A stretch of DNA of 6,607 bases. Source: an uncultured Lachnospiraceae bacterium (GTDB taxonomy: Bacteria > Bacillota > Clostridia > Lachnospirales > Lachnospiraceae). A model generated the notes under the pieces. That model ran no database searches, had not been told where the DNA came from, and saw only the letters and a list, made by a program, of their open reading frames with translations. This document shows positions 5,120 through 6,607 of this stretch, in pieces (the stretch's first letter is position 1; each line of letters opens with the position of its first letter). The DNA is taken from assembly GCA_947175775.1 (NCBI GenBank), contig CAMWNY010000146.1:1-6607 (forward strand), given 5' to 3'. A program made the position numbers and the translations under genes.

Positions 5120-6538
5120 TATCCCTTATATCTCCTTATTGCAATTAATATGACGTTTTCAATTACCTTGTCAATTGTGTCATAAGAAAAGTTACATGTT
5201 CCTGCACGCTCATAGTCATAAAACAGATTATCAATATCCGTTGCAATTTTGCCATGAATGCTTGTGTTATTCGTCCAATCCACACGGCTGTGCTTATCAA
5301 TGATTTTTGTTATCCCAATCGCAATATCTGCAAGAGTATCCTGTTTGTCAATTTCCTCGGATGGTTTTATACCATCGCCCATCACCAAAGGCGAACCCGC
5401 AATCTGTTTTCCGCCATACGTATCGCCGTCCGCAGCAATAGCCGATTGTGAAACTGCTGCCACAGCCGTATCCCACTCTCCTTCCAAAATAGGATAAATA
5501 TTATCATAAAATGCCTGCGCATGGACATTGTTTTTCAATTTCCCAGGATAGACAGAATTAAATACACCAGAAACATAGTCCTGCATAATCGCACGCAGTT
5601 TTTCATACCGCTGTGCCTCTGTAATAATCTGCTCTTTATACTGTAGCAGCGTTTCTTTAATCCGATTTGAAAAACTGTCATAATATGCAGGATTTTCATC
5701 ATGCCGCTGACTGATACTTTTTGCAAGTTTTGACTGCACCGCATCCGCCTTTGCCCTCACGGAGCCAAGCGTCTCCAGCTCCTTTTCCACTTCTGCCTGA
5801 TTCATAATATCAACCGGCTCTGTAATTCGTTTTAATCCCGCCACTGACAAATGTGTATCAAGAAGGTTTTGCATAATCGGTTCAAACACTTTATTGTCAA
5901 TCGCATCGCAATAGCAAATCTTAACGGAACGCCTTACTTTAGAGTAAAACACAAACGCGTTTTGGTATTTTATCCGTTCTTCCCTTGGGATGGTTTCATA
6001 TAATTCCACGGAGTTCAGAACAACTGCCAAATCCCTTCCAAACCTGCATAAAAGTTTGTAAAATTCCTCCCTTACTTTCTCGTCCGCCAAAAACTGCTCC
6101 GTTTCATTTACATCACTTTTATTATTTACAGGCAAAAACAACTCTGTCAATCTGCTATAAGACTGACGAATACTCCCCACAACACCGATGATGTCTGTCA
6201 TCGTTCCCTTTAAATCGCTGTCCGCAAAATTTTCAAGACCTGCGCCCATATACATATTCATCGCATCATCCAGTTTTTGAATCAGACCACGATAATCAAT
6301 AATCAATCCATATTCTTTACCTTCATATAAGCGATTGGTTCTCGCAATTGCCTGCAAAAGTCCATGCTCTTTTAGCTCTTTATCAATGTACAGCACCTGA
6401 CATCGCGGCGCGTCAAAACCTGTAAGTAACTTGCTGCACACAATCAAAATATCAATGTCGCCATCCACAAATCTGTTTTTTACGGAATCCTCATAGGAAT
6501 CGGCATCACCGTAGCGTTTCATCATTTTATTCCAATAT
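5119..6538 (-). CDS. hsdR: type I restriction endonuclease subunit R (HsdR), 3' part only, probably interrupted
   Basis: The C-terminal 472 residues of HsdR, the motor and nuclease subunit of a type I restriction enzyme. HsdR is usually about 1,000 residues, so the nuclease domain and helicase motifs I-IV lie outside or are lost. Helicase motif V is at SKLLTGFDAP (about 6406-6435), followed by LYIDKELKEHGLLQ. Motif VI is at AIARTNRLYEGKEYGLIIDYRGL (about 6280-6350). The helical C-terminal region ends in VDWTNNTSIHGKI and DTIDKVIENVILIAIRRYKG, typical of the subunit. An Ala/Gly-rich stretch at 5344-5478 looks like an insert. Family resemblance begins at YWNKMMKRYGD. Upstream of 6538 the frame stays open to the window edge, but the residues no longer look like HsdR and the DNA looks like an insertion-sequence end. 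The Met codons at 6525/6522 have no ribosome site, so they are unlikely to be a native start. I did not see hsdM or hsdS here. Confidence 0.85.
6531..6538. repeat. candidate 8-base target duplication (one copy)
   Basis: TCCAATAT directly borders the putative insertion-sequence end and is still hsdR sequence (the Y-W codons). If the element is IS66-like, an 8-base duplicate should flank its other end beyond the window. Only one copy is visible, so this is a prediction. Confidence 0.3.
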
Positions 6539-6607
6539 GTAAGGACCCCCTTATCTACTACAATATATTTATGGTTAATACCCCTTACAGCCAGTAAGGA
6601 ATTACCC
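6539..6607. mobile_element. putative insertion-sequence end (IS66-like) inside hsdR, partial
   Basis: Read on the plus strand, the segment begins GTAAGGACCCCC and carries a perfect inverted pair CCTTAC (6583-6588) and GTAAGG (6594-6599), which repeats the terminal hexamer. IS66-family ends characteristically start GTAA, carry further internal repeats and generate 8-base target duplications. The hsdR resemblance stops exactly at this boundary: the residues before YWNKMM (GINHKYIVVDKGVLT) do not look like the expected helicase linker. Restoring any NNA codon, for example GAA, would give the usual E-Y/F-W. No transposase is visible in the 69 bases, so family assignment is tentative. Confidence 0.45.

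Noticed and set aside
6522..6525. ATG at 6525 as the true start of a short helicase-like protein
   Set aside because: No ribosome site precedes it, and the encoded protein starts in the middle of the HsdR helicase domain, so this is an internal Met of a larger or broken gene.
1..6607. CRISPR array, tRNA or rRNA genes
   Set aside because: No regularly spaced repeats with spacers, no cloverleaf-like segment and no conserved rRNA stretch was seen on either strand.

Overview
The window looks like a chromosomal accessory segment of a low-to-mid GC Firmicute, most likely a Clostridia/Lachnospiraceae-type gut anaerobe. The evidence is strong AGGAGG ribosome sites, sigma-A-like promoter elements, and gene families typical of that group. 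I infer this from style only, not from a database match. Every convincing gene lies on the minus strand, so the transcriptional order runs from high to low coordinates.

Layout in transcription order. (1) 6539-6607: non-hsdR sequence that looks like one end of an insertion sequence (5'-GTAAGG terminus plus subterminal inverted GTAAGG copies). (2) 5119-6538: the 3' portion of a type I restriction endonuclease subunit (HsdR), from helicase motifs V/VI to the C-terminus. (3) 4400-5119: a YgjP/DUF45-type zinc metallopeptidase, coupled to hsdR through a TAATG junction. (4) 3700-4374 and 2399-3679: an OmpR-family response regulator and its membrane histidine kinase, starting only 25 bases after the peptidase. 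(5) 1777-2268: a small DUF3916-like protein of unknown function. (6) 1393-1662 and 1037-1396: a Phd/YefM antitoxin and a RelE/ParE toxin overlapping by ATGA. The toxin's C-terminal tail looks replaced by a palindromic repeat. (7) 487-915: a MarR-family repressor. (8) 3-341: the first 113 residues of a MATE multidrug exporter, running off the window edge.

How they work together. The marR-MATE pair resembles the S. aureus mepR-mepA logic. A perfect 12-base palindrome, TTAGAATTCTAA, occurs three times: once just downstream of the marR -10 box and twice between marR and the MATE gene. This points to autorepression plus direct repression of the pump. The two copies before the pump belong to a duplicated operator/RBS block, and the extra copy drives a 13-codon ORF. 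The toxin-antitoxin pair has 14-base direct repeats flanking its likely promoter. The restriction-metallopeptidase pair is a recurrent association. The two-component system follows it so tightly that it may be read through from the restriction operon, or from the putative insertion sequence.

The region appears mosaic. The two-component genes are visibly richer in G+C than the toxin-antitoxin and DUF3916 genes. I see no RNA genes, CRISPR array or convincing intrinsic terminator, and no gene-free gap longer than about 150 bases.
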